The notes below the pieces were generated by a model that saw only the letters and a list, made by a program, of their open reading frames with translations, had not been told where the DNA came from and did not search any database. Positions 35,377 through 49,800 of a stretch of DNA of 64,000 bases are shown here, in pieces. Location: contig OX381705.1 in the NCBI GenBank assembly GCA_947462335.1, positions 47,436,898-47,500,897 on the forward strand, written 5' to 3'. Both the position numbers and the translations under genes were made by a program. The stretch is from Harmothoe impar (taxonomy: Eukaryota > Annelida > Polychaeta > Phyllodocida > Polynoidae). Position 1 is the stretch's first letter, and the number at the start of each line of letters is the position of its first letter.

Positions 35377-38300
35377 CATCGATACAGTGGTATATGACTC
35401 GCAGGGCGGTGATAATTCCGAAATAAGATTTTGATTTTAAATTTCATATTTCTTTTGACTGAGTGAAATATAAAGTGCTAAAAGATATGGGTGTTGGTTT
35501 GGATGGAATTTGAGGGATGCACATAATGGGGGGGGGTGATAAATGGCATAAGCTGGAATGGAAAAAGAATGAGAGGGGTGATGTTGGCTTCCAGTGTATT
35601 CAACCCGGTTGTGATAGATTTTCTGGTAGGATTCCAGAAAGAGCGAGGAGACACCAGGGAATGCATGAGTGGCCTTATCTCCTTAGATCCCCCATAGCCT
35701 AACACATCCAAGGGGGGGGGGGGATGCAGTCCTGGAGATGGGCCTAGCTGCTGCACTAGCTGTGAGATCTGTAGTGATAATCTGCGTCACAGAGTTATAA
35801 ATGATCCTTGGCTACCCGCAGAATGTACTCTGCTTAGGCTGGTGCAGATCCATAGGGGGCTGCTGTCACCTATTGTCATATCGATTACCCTATAGCGCTC
35901 CCCCTAAGACTGCACCCCTCCTCCTGTGTCTAAAGCAGGCTTTGACGTCAGGAGGAATCACTCATATACTCCATCAAAAAGTACCTGTCATATCCCCTGT
36001 CAACCCCCTTTCTGACAGCAGTTAGCAGCTGTACTACAGCTAGGCGACATGAGTATTTCAGTAAGCATTAGATGAAGGATACATTTCTCCAACATGTGCA
36101 CATCAGAAAATAAATCCCTGTCTGAATTCACTCCTTACCTGTATATTTAATCTATGATGTACTGTCTAAATTATTCCATTCAAAAAGTATTGCCTTCTCA
36201 CCCACACTAAACTAGAAATTGAAGAGGGCAATTTGGGCCTGATTATTCTGTAGGTCTTATTGGGCCATTTATATTGATATAATGTTATTGCCTCTGTCCC
36301 TTGCCAAGGGAAGGAATACATTCAATTATCAAATGTATTTTCTTTCAATCTGGTTCAGTAAACAAGTCAATGACCGCAGCACTGCGCAGGTGTTTTGTTA
36401 AACATCGTGAATCAATGCAGATCCAGACATGACCTTGTTTGGTAAGATGATTATGTGTTGTTTATACTGAGGGGAACTAGTAACTGTATCGAGAAATGAT
36501 AACATCATTTACCGGAACCACTAATCCCATCTGGGAGTTCGAACACGCTCCAACACACTAATATGTATCACGGATATGTATATACAAGGGGACAAATTCA
36601 AGGATTTTACGGCAAAGCCATAGTGGCTTTGGGTTTTTATAGGACTGTTATGAGCTGGAAGTAGGAGGGGGGGAGAGGGAGGACTTGTGATGGCCTACCT
36701 TTAAAGATGGCAAAGTGTTGTTTTGATGACCAGGGTTTGTTGCGTGTGTGTGTGTGTGGGGGGGGGGGGGGGTAATGATGTCAAAGTTTACAGTTCGTCT
36801 TTGGGCTGGGCTTGAGTGATTTCAAGAGCCACCCTAGTCCACTCTACATCTAGTATAGGTCCTGCATGTGCATAGTATGGGATTGGCATTGACAATGACA
36901 GCTTTGCTTGACATAGGAGTCAAAAGTTATTAGGTTGGTACCTACCCTTGCCATTGACAGCCATATTCAAGAACTCAAAATATGGCTTCCAGCTTACGCC
37001 AAAATAATAATTAACCACACATACCAATAATAATAATAATAAACCCCTCTCAATAATATCAAGAGGACATTAGTAAATACATAGGAGCCTACATCAAAAA
37101 AGTAATCAAAATGATATGCGTGCAATATAACATGAGGCATGCAGTGTTGAAGTGCCCATATAGTCTACTCAACGCTTGTGGATTGAAGCGATACCTGCTG
37201 CCATTGGAGCACGCCCCCTGTGGCGGCTGACCAATATGCCTTTCCCTTTCCATACCCCTCCTGGTCAATAAAACCCAGAGACAACAACGCCAACAATAAC
37301 TCACCAATGACATTCTCGTGGGTAGCCGTGTACTCATCACTCACATGGCAGTGAATCGGCGGGCAGGTCCGTTAACTTGACAATCACAGCGTCAGGGTGT
37401 CCATGATTGAGGGACCACGGAGGAGTGAATGCTCAGGGCCCTGTTGCACTAGCTTGGTCACACACTAACATTGCAGAATGAGTATTTGTGACTGTTATCT
37501 CTACAGAACACATCGTACTGCATCTAAATATTCCAGTTTATTTCCGTCAACATATCTCCTAACACTCTCCCAGTGAAATTAAATGAAATTGTGTTGATTT
37601 TATAATTGTTTATGGTGTTTGTTTTTACCATAGATAGATCTAGATATGGATTTAGAAGCAGTCGCATTCGGCAATTCACTACAGTTGTATAACGTCCTTT
37701 AGAGGTTTCCACGCTAACTGCCCACTCACATCGCCATTACCATACTTTGTGCAACATGCCCCGTACAGGGGCAGCCTTGAGTGAAGGAGGCAGCCACAAT
37801 AGGGCGGTATGCACATGCGCAAGGCCAGCATCAATCAGTCTCCCAGCAAGCGGGCTTGTTATTGGCACTTCCGGTATGACGAATCGTAGCGCCCACTGGC
37901 GGTAAGGGGGATCACTACTCAGTGGTATGAGGGAATAGCTGGGTGTGAGGGTGGAGCATCCAGGCTTGATGAAAGTGTCCTGGGGAGCCACGGCTGAGTG
38001 GTATATTCAGAGGATAGGGTGTGGGAGATGTTTTCCAAGGGGTGGATAGCAAGGTAAAAGTTGGGCCCCGCATCAAAAAGTATAGCTGACTATACAAGAA
38101 AAAAGGGAAAGTGACATCATTATGACATCCGTGGTGATATGGCTAAATTGTCCAATAGCACCACATGACTGTAGGTACGTGCTGTATATTGCTATTAGAT
38201 ATTGGTTTATTAGATAATGTAATAGTATAACATGTATCAGAATCCGAGAGAAATCACATCATACATACTAAGTACTCAATGTCCCCTGGTATTCACAATA

Positions 38301-40553
38301 TTGGGTTATTTGGTCACAGGGATGCACTCAAATACCCTGTTATTGAGTTAAGCTCGTACTTAATACCATGGCTGCATGCCTAAACCAGTACAATTATAAT
38401 GTCAGTCACTATATGTCACAAGTAATAAGAAAGTCTTTAGGCTGGCTTAGTGAATTGTAAGTATGGTATAATTTGATAACGTGCAGAAAGCTGAGCTGTA
38501 ATACCGAGGCAAGCCGGCATCTTAGCTTTACTAGTGGGAACTGCTTCTGGTGGTGAAAATGAAAAAAAAGGTTCTCCGCTGGAAGCGGGCAGCGTTTCGA
38601 CTATTATAGTGTAGTATTACATTACTGTAAGTAGTATATAGAATCAGGGCTCTGGTGGTGTAATATAAGCCAATGTTATAGGTTCAGTGGATGCTTGTCT
38701 CTCCGGTATGCCACATAGCATCACCAACCTCTAGTACATGTATACGGCGTATACCACAAATGGAATACAATGTACCATTATGTCCTATAATAAGGCTCCA
38801 ATATAGAAAACATATCTTATGGTACTTTTTGGTCAATTTCTCCATTTTGGTGTCCCCTGGTGAAAAAAATGGTATTAGAAATCCTTTTTTGATATTCTAA
38901 AATGTATTACATTGTAAATATAGATATTGACATTCTTTTCCTTACATATCACCCCGTGGGTCCTAAGTTGCTCATATCAATATTACTATGGCTTAATTTT
39001 AATGGAAACCACACTGCATCATTGCCATCTCAGCCTATTGCTTTTTGCAGTTTAGAGTTTCTCCTTTCTGCTTAGAGCTGCTCAATTCCTCCAGGGTATT
39101 TACAGAAAATGGGGTTCATGCCACGTTAGCTCGGCCCAGTCCCCGGTGGTAGGTGTGGGAATTACATGAGGGATAGGGATACCCGGTGCCTTCAGTGCAC
39201 TGCCTTATACACTTAGGGTGTCACCAGATTAAATGCCACATGTTGGTACCCCTACAGCAACAGCGGGAGTTTAGCCGGGACAGGTATTCAGCCCTATTTA
39301 TATGTAGGGAGGGTGGGGGCTTCAAAACCTTAATTCTTACTGCCCTCCAGTAAGAGTCGGAGTGTAGTGGAGACTGATACTCAGTGGAGGAGAGTGGGGC
39401 TGCATTTCGCCTCTCAGAATATCTGTAGCTCCTGTGCCCAAATCTACAGATAATGAGGGCATTTCTTTCAATCCCTTAAAGCATTTCTCCTTAAATTATA
39501 CTTATTTTCCCTTGAATTCTAAAGGTTATTTGAATCTCATTTCATGATGTGCATTCTACTAGAATGTGATGAATGATCAAAAAGCAAAACCTGTCTGATC
39601 AATGGCTCAAAACGTAATTTCATAACACACCATCAAGTTAAATCCAGAGCGTCCTGAAACTAAACGGCCTTTTAGTTGTTTTTTAACCCATTTTATAGTT
39701 ATTCAGATGGTTCCATTTTCAGTGAAGACTGGAGTGAAGAAGTGGGATGCCAGTTTGTATCATGATACATTATGTTCTCTGTGACACCAACTCTCCACAG
39801 GGAGCCATCCACCACTGTACCCGCAACAGGCCAATCAGAATGGTAATTAGAATCACGTGACCCGGTCGAATTTGGTAGATTTCCCCACATGCAGGATAAG
39901 AGCAGGTTTAAGTGTAATGTGAAAAAACGTTCCACTGTATATTATATGAAAACTACGCGGGGAATAATATCATATCGCCATGTCATGAATCAAAGCCAAG
40001 GTACTATACGTATGTCATGTATATTGACCACTGCGATAGTTCCTGACCCCATGGCCATGCCAAGTCGATGTCCTGCTCAGAAAGGAACCATTTGGCAGTG
40101 ATTATGGCCGCCTAGCCAACAGCTAAGCTGCCGCCGTCATGCCATGTTCTTCTCACAACTGGGTGCAGAGTCATGTTGCACAATCACACCACTAATGGCG
40201 GTGCATGCAGGATACCCAATGCCTTGCATCACTCGTCATTTTCTGTTCTAATATTGATAACAGTTCTTGCTCTAATTAAGGAATCTTATCCATATAGAAA
40301 AGGCACATTGTTAGATTGTCAGCGAATACGCTCCTGTAAATGAACACTTTTGGTATCCAGGTACAAAGTGCAACACCCCGGGCCCCTTTATTTCCCCCTC
40401 CAGATCCTGATTCTGACTGCACCACAAATCTGTGGGATATGGTTGTGAATTTGCAGAATGGTACTGACTCTATTTTTGTTGGTCAAGGGAATATGAATGG
40501 CATCATATTTTGTGCGTTCAGAAGCCGATCTCCTTCCCATCATATTAACATAA
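35377..40553. other. Intergenic, no gene recognised
   Basis: It contains a G12 run (35,712-35,723), a (GT)n-G15 tract listed separately, a short AATAAT repeat near 37,030 and one GAGCTGCTC (39075-39083). Frames up to 92 codons are present (35,478-35,756 minus), without splice borders or recognisable domains. Confidence 0.5.
36743..36772 (+). repeat. (GT)n followed by G15
   Basis: About seven GT dinucleotides run directly into fifteen G. A GT tract that ends in a G-run also occurs at about 30 kb. Confidence 0.9.
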
Positions 40554-40836
40554 GGGAGTGGTCATTTTTTAACAACAGGGGGGGTCGCTGAATTTTCGCA
40601 CAAACGGGTCGAAAATTGTTGGGCCCCCCCCGCGGAAGGGGTCGAAAAATTGTTGGTCCCCCCCTCAGGCAGGTTGAAATTTAGCGCGGCCGACCCCTTT
40701 GAGCTATAGTAACGTGCGGGCTTTTTCGCTAAAAAAGGGTGCAATTTTTTTGGTCCCCCGCTCAAGAGGGGTCCAAATTTTTTGGTCCCCCCCAAATCCA
40801 CCAACCCCCCCATGTTGTTAAAAAATGACCACTCCC
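40554..40836. mobile_element. Harbinger-type MITE with 24-bp perfect ends
   Basis: The terminal inverted repeats 40554-40577 and 40813-40836 are identical over 24 bp, beginning GGGAGTGGTCATTTTTTAAC. They are flanked on both sides by TAA (40551-40553 and 40837-40839), a 3-bp TWA-type duplication typical of PIF/Harbinger elements. The 283-bp body has no transposase. It contains repeated GGGTCGAAAATTGTTGG and TTTTTTGGTCCCCC segments, partly in inverted orientation. Perfect ends suggest a fairly recent insertion. A full-length partner elsewhere in the genome would be needed to move it. Confidence 0.85.
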
Positions 40837-40839
40837 TAA

Positions 40840-41792
40840 CGTGCGAAGATGAGACAGTGTCTCTTGATGGCTCTGTGATGATAACTTTGATATTCTGATG
40901 CTTTTCGATTTGAGTGCATCTTTATCTTTCACCAAGACTCACAAAGATATATCTGGCAGGCAGGACTGAAGACGTTACGGCAAGACTGTATACATGCACG
41001 TGTTGTGCCAGGTGGGCTATATATTTCTGTCATAACCAGTACAAATGCACTAAATGTATTAGGGCACGTTGATCCTCCACGGACATTGTCAATATTAATG
41101 ATTTCCTGGGCAGTGCGTGTCCTCATGCTAAATAATATATCCAACCAGGTCAGGTTATAGCAAAACAAGGGGACCCTGATGTGGTTAGTTCTGCTACCCC
41201 TAAACAGCCATGTTAAGTGCCAAGGAAGCAACTCCTGGACTCAAAGTAACCGGGTTCGTGTAGTGCATTTGAGCAGCTCCTCAGTCAAGGCCTCTTTACC
41301 CTGACTACTGACCTAAATATGAGCCAACTGGTCAGATTGTGTCTTGCCAAATACCCGGACGGGTAGATGCTTGGCTGTTAACCTGGTTGAAGTGAACGGA
41401 AAGACATTGTCAAATAAAGTGTTCTATGGAAGGAGCGCATACGGCACTGTCTGCCAACAGATAACAGCACATGGGCAGCAAACCAATGCTACCACGTCAC
41501 CCCTTCGGCATACCCAAAAGGATTAACCCTTGGGAATAACCAAAGCTTGTGCTACCATGCTTCAGGGAAGGGAGGTTAATGGGTCACGAGCTGCTCGACC
41601 TATATTTGTCACAGCACGGCGGCGGGTGAGCTGCTCAGTGAATGAGCGACAATAGGGGGCGGCAAGCATGCCAGTAATAGTCTACAGTCTGCCCTTTCAT
41701 AGAGCAACCCATGCACATGCACGATGGCCTCTGCCATGATTGACGCCTATGTACATAATTGTCATGATCTGACTCAACCATATGGGCATCTA
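40840..41792. other. Intergenic with GAGCTGCTC copies
   Basis: No gene was recognised. GAGCAGCTC is at 41271-41279, and GAGCTGCTC at 41588-41596 and 41628-41636, the last two a same-strand pair 40 bp apart. The 100-codon minus frame at 40,929-41,231 has no supporting splice sites. Confidence 0.5.
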
Positions 41793-41992
41793 GAGGGAGT
41801 GGATGTCCACTTGGGGTAGAAGTTCTAGGAGGTAAGAGTCCTAAGGGGGTAAAAATCCACGGGGTAGATGTCCAGGGGGGTAAAAGTCCTAGGTGGTAGA
41901 TGTCCTAGCGGGTAGATGTCAGGGGGGGGGGGGGGTTAAATGGCAGGGGGTAGATGTCCGGGGGGTAGATGTCCAGGGGGTAGAAGTCCTAG
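41793..41992 (+). repeat. Degenerate minisatellite, unit GGGGGTAGATGTCC(TA)
   Basis: About a dozen imperfect 14-17-bp units, many with TAGATGTCC, TAGAAGTCC or TAAAAGTCC after a G-run. A G14 run at 41,922-41,935 interrupts the array. Similar G-rich GTAGATGTCC arrays are known to me from several invertebrate genomes. Whether this one derives from a transposon tail is not visible. Confidence 0.85.
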
Positions 41993-43551
41993 AACCACAC
42001 AGGTAGAGATTGTAAGTGGAGTAATGACGATCCATATAACTCAACTTAGTATAAACACTTACCTTGGTATAATGATCCTCACACATCATCAGCATTTGGA
42101 CAATAATACCCAGAACCTTTATCTAATGGTACTCACCTAAAAGAGAGAAGAAAACACAATTTAAACATAACTCCTGGAGGTTATCACAGGTCAGGTAGTT
42201 AGTGAGATAGTTTCATTCACGTCTTTCATGTTATAAAAACGCATTTATATCAAGAGTATGGCATCACAGGCATAGGAAACATAGAGTGCAGTTCAAATTC
42301 TATTCATTTAACACTAACGCTACAAAGACATCCCTGGTTCAGGCAGTGAGTTGATCATTCAGCACACGACTCGTAATCAATACAAGTAATTAGGGGCAAT
42401 CATTCTGTGGAGGTAAAAGAAACTGTCAGCCCCAGGCAGGCCTAATTAGACTTCATAATTGATAGCAATACGTTCTATTGTGATGTAAGCGATTGGCTAG
42501 GTATGAGTGTCTAGCTGTAGAAAGATCTGACGTGAGCAATCATTCAATAGAATCTCATGGATTTTAATGGACGTTTCTCCTGAGTTTAAGATACTTATAG
42601 GCTATGTCTCCCGAGGGCGTATGTACAAATCAATGTGATTGTAATTTTGCTATAACCCACCTCCTACATAATACTTTGAAAAATTAGATTTTAGGAGCCT
42701 GTGTAAGCTTGTTTATGTTTCAAGGACCCCTTAATAAATAATAAGAATACGGCGTTCAATGAAGTTTACCACTGTACGGTCGTATTTTCTCTACATACAT
42801 AATATGATATATACAAGCAGAAAAAGCCCATCATATTATCATACTATGTCACTGTTGGCATAGCGTTTAATATCTCAGGAGGAATCTTTTTAGTACTGGG
42901 GTACGTTGGTGAGATTATGGAACGTTCCTTTTTATACAAGAGGGTAGCACAATTATGTTTTATGCTTGTATGCATAATTGATGGAATAAAGTGGTATGTG
43001 CAGCGGGTCCCGACCGTCATGACCATGCGTCAATATCCAGCAGCATAGCAGTTTTAATACACCAATGGAATTGCCCTAGGTGTCTATCTATTCCATAGTA
43101 ATGTCTGATATATGAGGTTGTAACTGTGTCAGTATGGATTTGGATTGAATAAAGGACATTACATAGAGACACCTGTATTTCCAGAAACAGGAGTTACTGG
43201 GACGAAGGCGTGTATGCTAAATAACGACTAACAGCCACCCAAACCCAAACCCACACCCTTAACCCATATACCAAGGACCTCCTGACACTGAATCCCCATC
43301 ATGGAGCCAGGGGCTTGGAGCTTCTTCAAGAGCAGGAACCAAGTGTTGAGGTCCTTTTGTAGTGTCTGTTTTCGTTGCACTAAAAAGCCGATGATAAAAC
43401 TATTTCAATTCACAGCAGCCTTTGTCTCAGAGACTGACCCATGTCTAGATATTTATAATACCGCTGTCCCCATGTAATTGTTAAAAGTGCCTATGCATGT
43501 TGGTATACTATACATATTCTTCGGCACTTCACAAGAACCAAGATAGTGCAG
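41993..43551. other. Intergenic, no gene recognised
   Basis: AT-leaning sequence with only short frames. A CCAAACCCAAACCCACACCC stretch near 43,240 is loosely telomere-like but does not form a (TTAGGG)-type array. Confidence 0.5.
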
Positions 43552-43660
43552 GAGGACTCAGTGGTCATTGACAGTACCTGTGTTAACTCCCAGCCCCTCA
43601 CCTGGCTGGATACCACCCTCCAGGCATTGATCAGTGCTGGAGGACGCTCCCCTGGACATG
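43552..43660 (+). CDS. Candidate internal exon, unknown protein
   Basis: The frame is open across GAG GAC TCA GTG GTC ATT and reaches a consensus donor ATG|GTAAGT at 43,660/43,661, giving 36 codons plus one base. A GTGCAG| acceptor would start it at 43,552, but that acceptor has a poor pyrimidine tract and the frame stays open further upstream, so the 5' edge is uncertain. The translation (DSVVIDSTCVNSQPLTWLDT then TLQALISAGG) has mixed, protein-like composition. The GC-rich stretch after the donor (43,800-43,990) has several open frames and may contain a further exon. No family was recognised. Confidence 0.35.
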
Positions 43661-46526
<2,866 letters not shown>

Positions 46527-46809
46527 AATGAGAGTGAGAGTTTAAATGAGAGAAAAATCGTAATTATGTTTGGGATATGGTGCGAGCGATAGCGGGACAC
46601 AGCAACAGAGGATGGAATGAGATGGAGAGAGAGAGACAGCGATGGAGAGAGAGAGAATAACTACACAAACAGAGACACATACACTGATACAGGATGAATG
46701 AGTACTCTAGCAGAGGAGGAAGGCAGAGGCCAGAAGGAAAAGGCCATCTGAACACATTACATGCAGTGATTTAAACCTTCCTTTATGAATCGTTACACGA
46801 GTCAGCTAG
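46527..46809 (+). repeat. Dispersed repeat flanking GA satellite, copy 1
   Basis: This 280-bp segment (landmarks GACACAGCAACAGAGGATGG, TGAGTACTCTAGCA, GGCCAGAAGGAAAAGGCCAT and GTGATTTAAACCTTCC) recurs at 63,491-63,774 in the same orientation and the same position after a GA tract. Divergence is low. The unit is therefore GA tract plus flank, not just a microsatellite. No inverted ends, poly(A) tail or pol III boxes were recognised. Confidence 0.85.
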
Positions 46810-49800
46810 AGAGAGAGGCGCAGACAGAGACAGAGACAAAGAGACAGATATGTTTAGTCATATCATGACTCTGTCCCGTTTCGTGTTCTACCATGGAGTT
46901 GTTGTCCCACCCTTCTACCACTTGATAGGGTGGATTGTTGTTACTGCTGGCGACATCTGGTGTAAAGCGTGCATACCAGTATGAGGCAGATAATGTCGCT
47001 CTGTGAGTGCATGTACATAGATATACACCTTCCACGATAAGAACTCGCCATTTAATTTTCTACGTAAGTCGGTGAGATCGGACCCTTGTGGGACCACATC
47101 AGAGCCATATGGGAACCAAATGACATGTTGATTTCCACTAGCAGCAGAGCGGTCCAGAAATATATTCAGCAGTTCAAACGCAAGAAAGATTCTTAGATGA
47201 AATTACTGGCAATGAGTGTGATCATAGACATACAATATTAATTAAGGTCTATGGTATGATGATGATGTATACATTAATTTGGTTGTCTGCATACAGCATC
47301 ATCTCAATTCATTTTTATATCCATAAAAAATTAATATCGATTAATGTGATAATTCATATTCGAATATAGAATTATTGATTAATTCAAAACGTCGATCATT
47401 CGAATTGCAATCCCTTCAACATTTAAGCAACCATTGTTGTTTTATTCGGCGTAATTTTCTTTTTACCATACTTGATTAACACATCTGATCTTAACGCGTC
47501 AGGTATTGCTCATGTGACCAAACAGTATCTCAATTTTCATATATGTACATACATAATTGACATTTACCAAGTACAACAAACGCGTCTTTAAAACAAATCC
47601 TTGTTGATTATGTAATTCGCAGATTGTAATTTGCAAGAAAATGATTTGAACGGACAGAACCAACCCAGCAACACTTTATAGAACCGAATTGTGGCACACA
47701 CCAAATAGGTATGTTGTCTATCAGTTCCATGTGTGACAGTAACTCTAAGACCCTGACCGTGAATCAGCACAAATACCTCATTATCGCCCACAGGCAGTGA
47801 CATTTATCTGACGGTAGATGGTGCTGGACTCTGGTAGCAGCAGCAACTCTCACACAAGGAGAGAAAGGTTGGGGATTATTGGAAATCCAAAACTAGCTGA
47901 CAAGAGCTGCATCAGCCAGATATTTGATCATGTAGTCGTGTGGATTACAAAAGCAAAGGGTTGAAACCCTTCCACCCTAGCATTGGAAATACCCGCCCCC
48001 CCACCACACCTCGCTTATATCATATACATGGCTACATCATATGAATTGATTCGAGGAGCATCATTATTTAATATTCAGTTATCAATCCATTGTTTGAACA
48101 GCCATGGTATTGGACAACAACAATATCTGTGCAAATGTGTCCTCATTTAACCTCCATATATAATACATGAGGAGGGATGTAAATGGCTGTTGTGTTTCTG
48201 AAATGTAGTTTTGGGTAGACTTTAGCCCCGGCTGCCAATCTGTGCCTGTTTCACACCCCTACTGCCTGGTCATGCAATACCTGTCAGCATATCTACATAT
48301 CAGGGTAACGGCTCGTTTAGCCAACATGAGCAGCTCTACAGCTCACCACCTGCTCACACTCTCCTCTATGCCTATGGTCTCGGACCATAAATGTGTGAAA
48401 GAGACAATTATTCATTCATACGTATTTAGAGACTAGAATGCGATATTATTTAGATGGGGAAAGATAAGTAAATGGGAAAGGCAGAGTATGGGTCAAATGA
48501 TGGTAAACAGGCATACAGAAATGGAACAAAGGGGTAGACATCCTTGTATTGGATTCCGAGCGCCTGGTATTAAGTAGGCTCGCTACATCCCTAGACCCTA
48601 TATTAGTATTCTATCTCAATTACACACGATAAGTAAATAGATGAACACTTTCAGTGGAGACCAGCACATGTCCCTTTAGCATTGTATTGGCTGTGGTGGA
48701 GAAATAGAATGGCCGGCTAATATACCCCTACATCTCTACTGGAGTTGCTAGTTACACGGCAACCCTCCAGATGGAGGCATTGCTTAGAGTATGTCCAAGG
48801 TGTTTCATCGAGCCAGATAGGTCTGCCTACTGGTCTGCCTACTGAGGGTATATATCTGCTTTATCGGGCCTTGGCCTACAGCCTTGATTAACACCCTAAT
48901 ATGTATAAAGAATATTACATACGTAGAATTGCCCCATGGCCATTAAACACAGCTCAGTCACCTCTTAAGATTAAGCAGGTAATACATGCTTATGCCGTTT
49001 AGGCGTTCACTAAGTCCCATGTCTAGATAAGAAGAAAACGTTTTAGCTTAAGAGTAGTCTACATAATCATCATTTTGCTCTAAAAATCCAACTTGTTCAT
49101 GTATACGTGGCTTATGTCGCACGTCCCTGATAGATCAGTACACCCATGGATTAATACTATCTATAATCCAGCTTTCCACACTAAGGCCAGTATAAAGCTA
49201 TCTATACTGATGCCACTAGACGTATATCTGTGGTACTCTAGTCCACTTACTATCATTCAGATAACAATGTTGACAAGTTGGAGGGATTAGCTAAAGCCTA
49301 CTGTTTGACCCCATCATAAAGATAAGTCTACGCTGACTAGATATATTGTTGTCCTCAATATTGAGCACTTAGTCTTATATACATATACATATATACATAT
49401 ACATTTGATATATATAATCTAGTGCAGAGTATTTTATAATGACCAACGGTTCTAGGTATGTATGCCAATTCACTGTCTCTGACGGGTACTTTATCATATT
49501 TTAATTCCTAGCTGTCTATATTAGCATATAATTATAGGATAGCATAGTATGCGTTAAATCTCTCAGAAGAAGACAAGGATGTCAGTTAAGGAAAGATAAA
49601 TACATCAAAAAGTGTATGATCACAGCCGCACTTGTCGTTTGTCTCCCATCACTCATTGCTTATTATTAAATAAAATTAAGGAAACCTGTTATAAATTCAT
49701 GATCACTCAAGATGGACGGTTCATCATGTCAGATATGCGACACATGATAAAGGCGTGATCACCTAATGAGATTTTTCTCGAAATTGTCAATTAAAAGTGT

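Noticed and set aside
36500..36570. GAGTTCGAACACGCTCC resembling a tRNA B box
   Set aside because: No A box or cloverleaf could be drawn around it.
43225..43265. CCAAACCC/CCCTTAACCC resembling interstitial telomere sequence
   Set aside because: Only two or three imperfect units and no regular hexamer or heptamer array.
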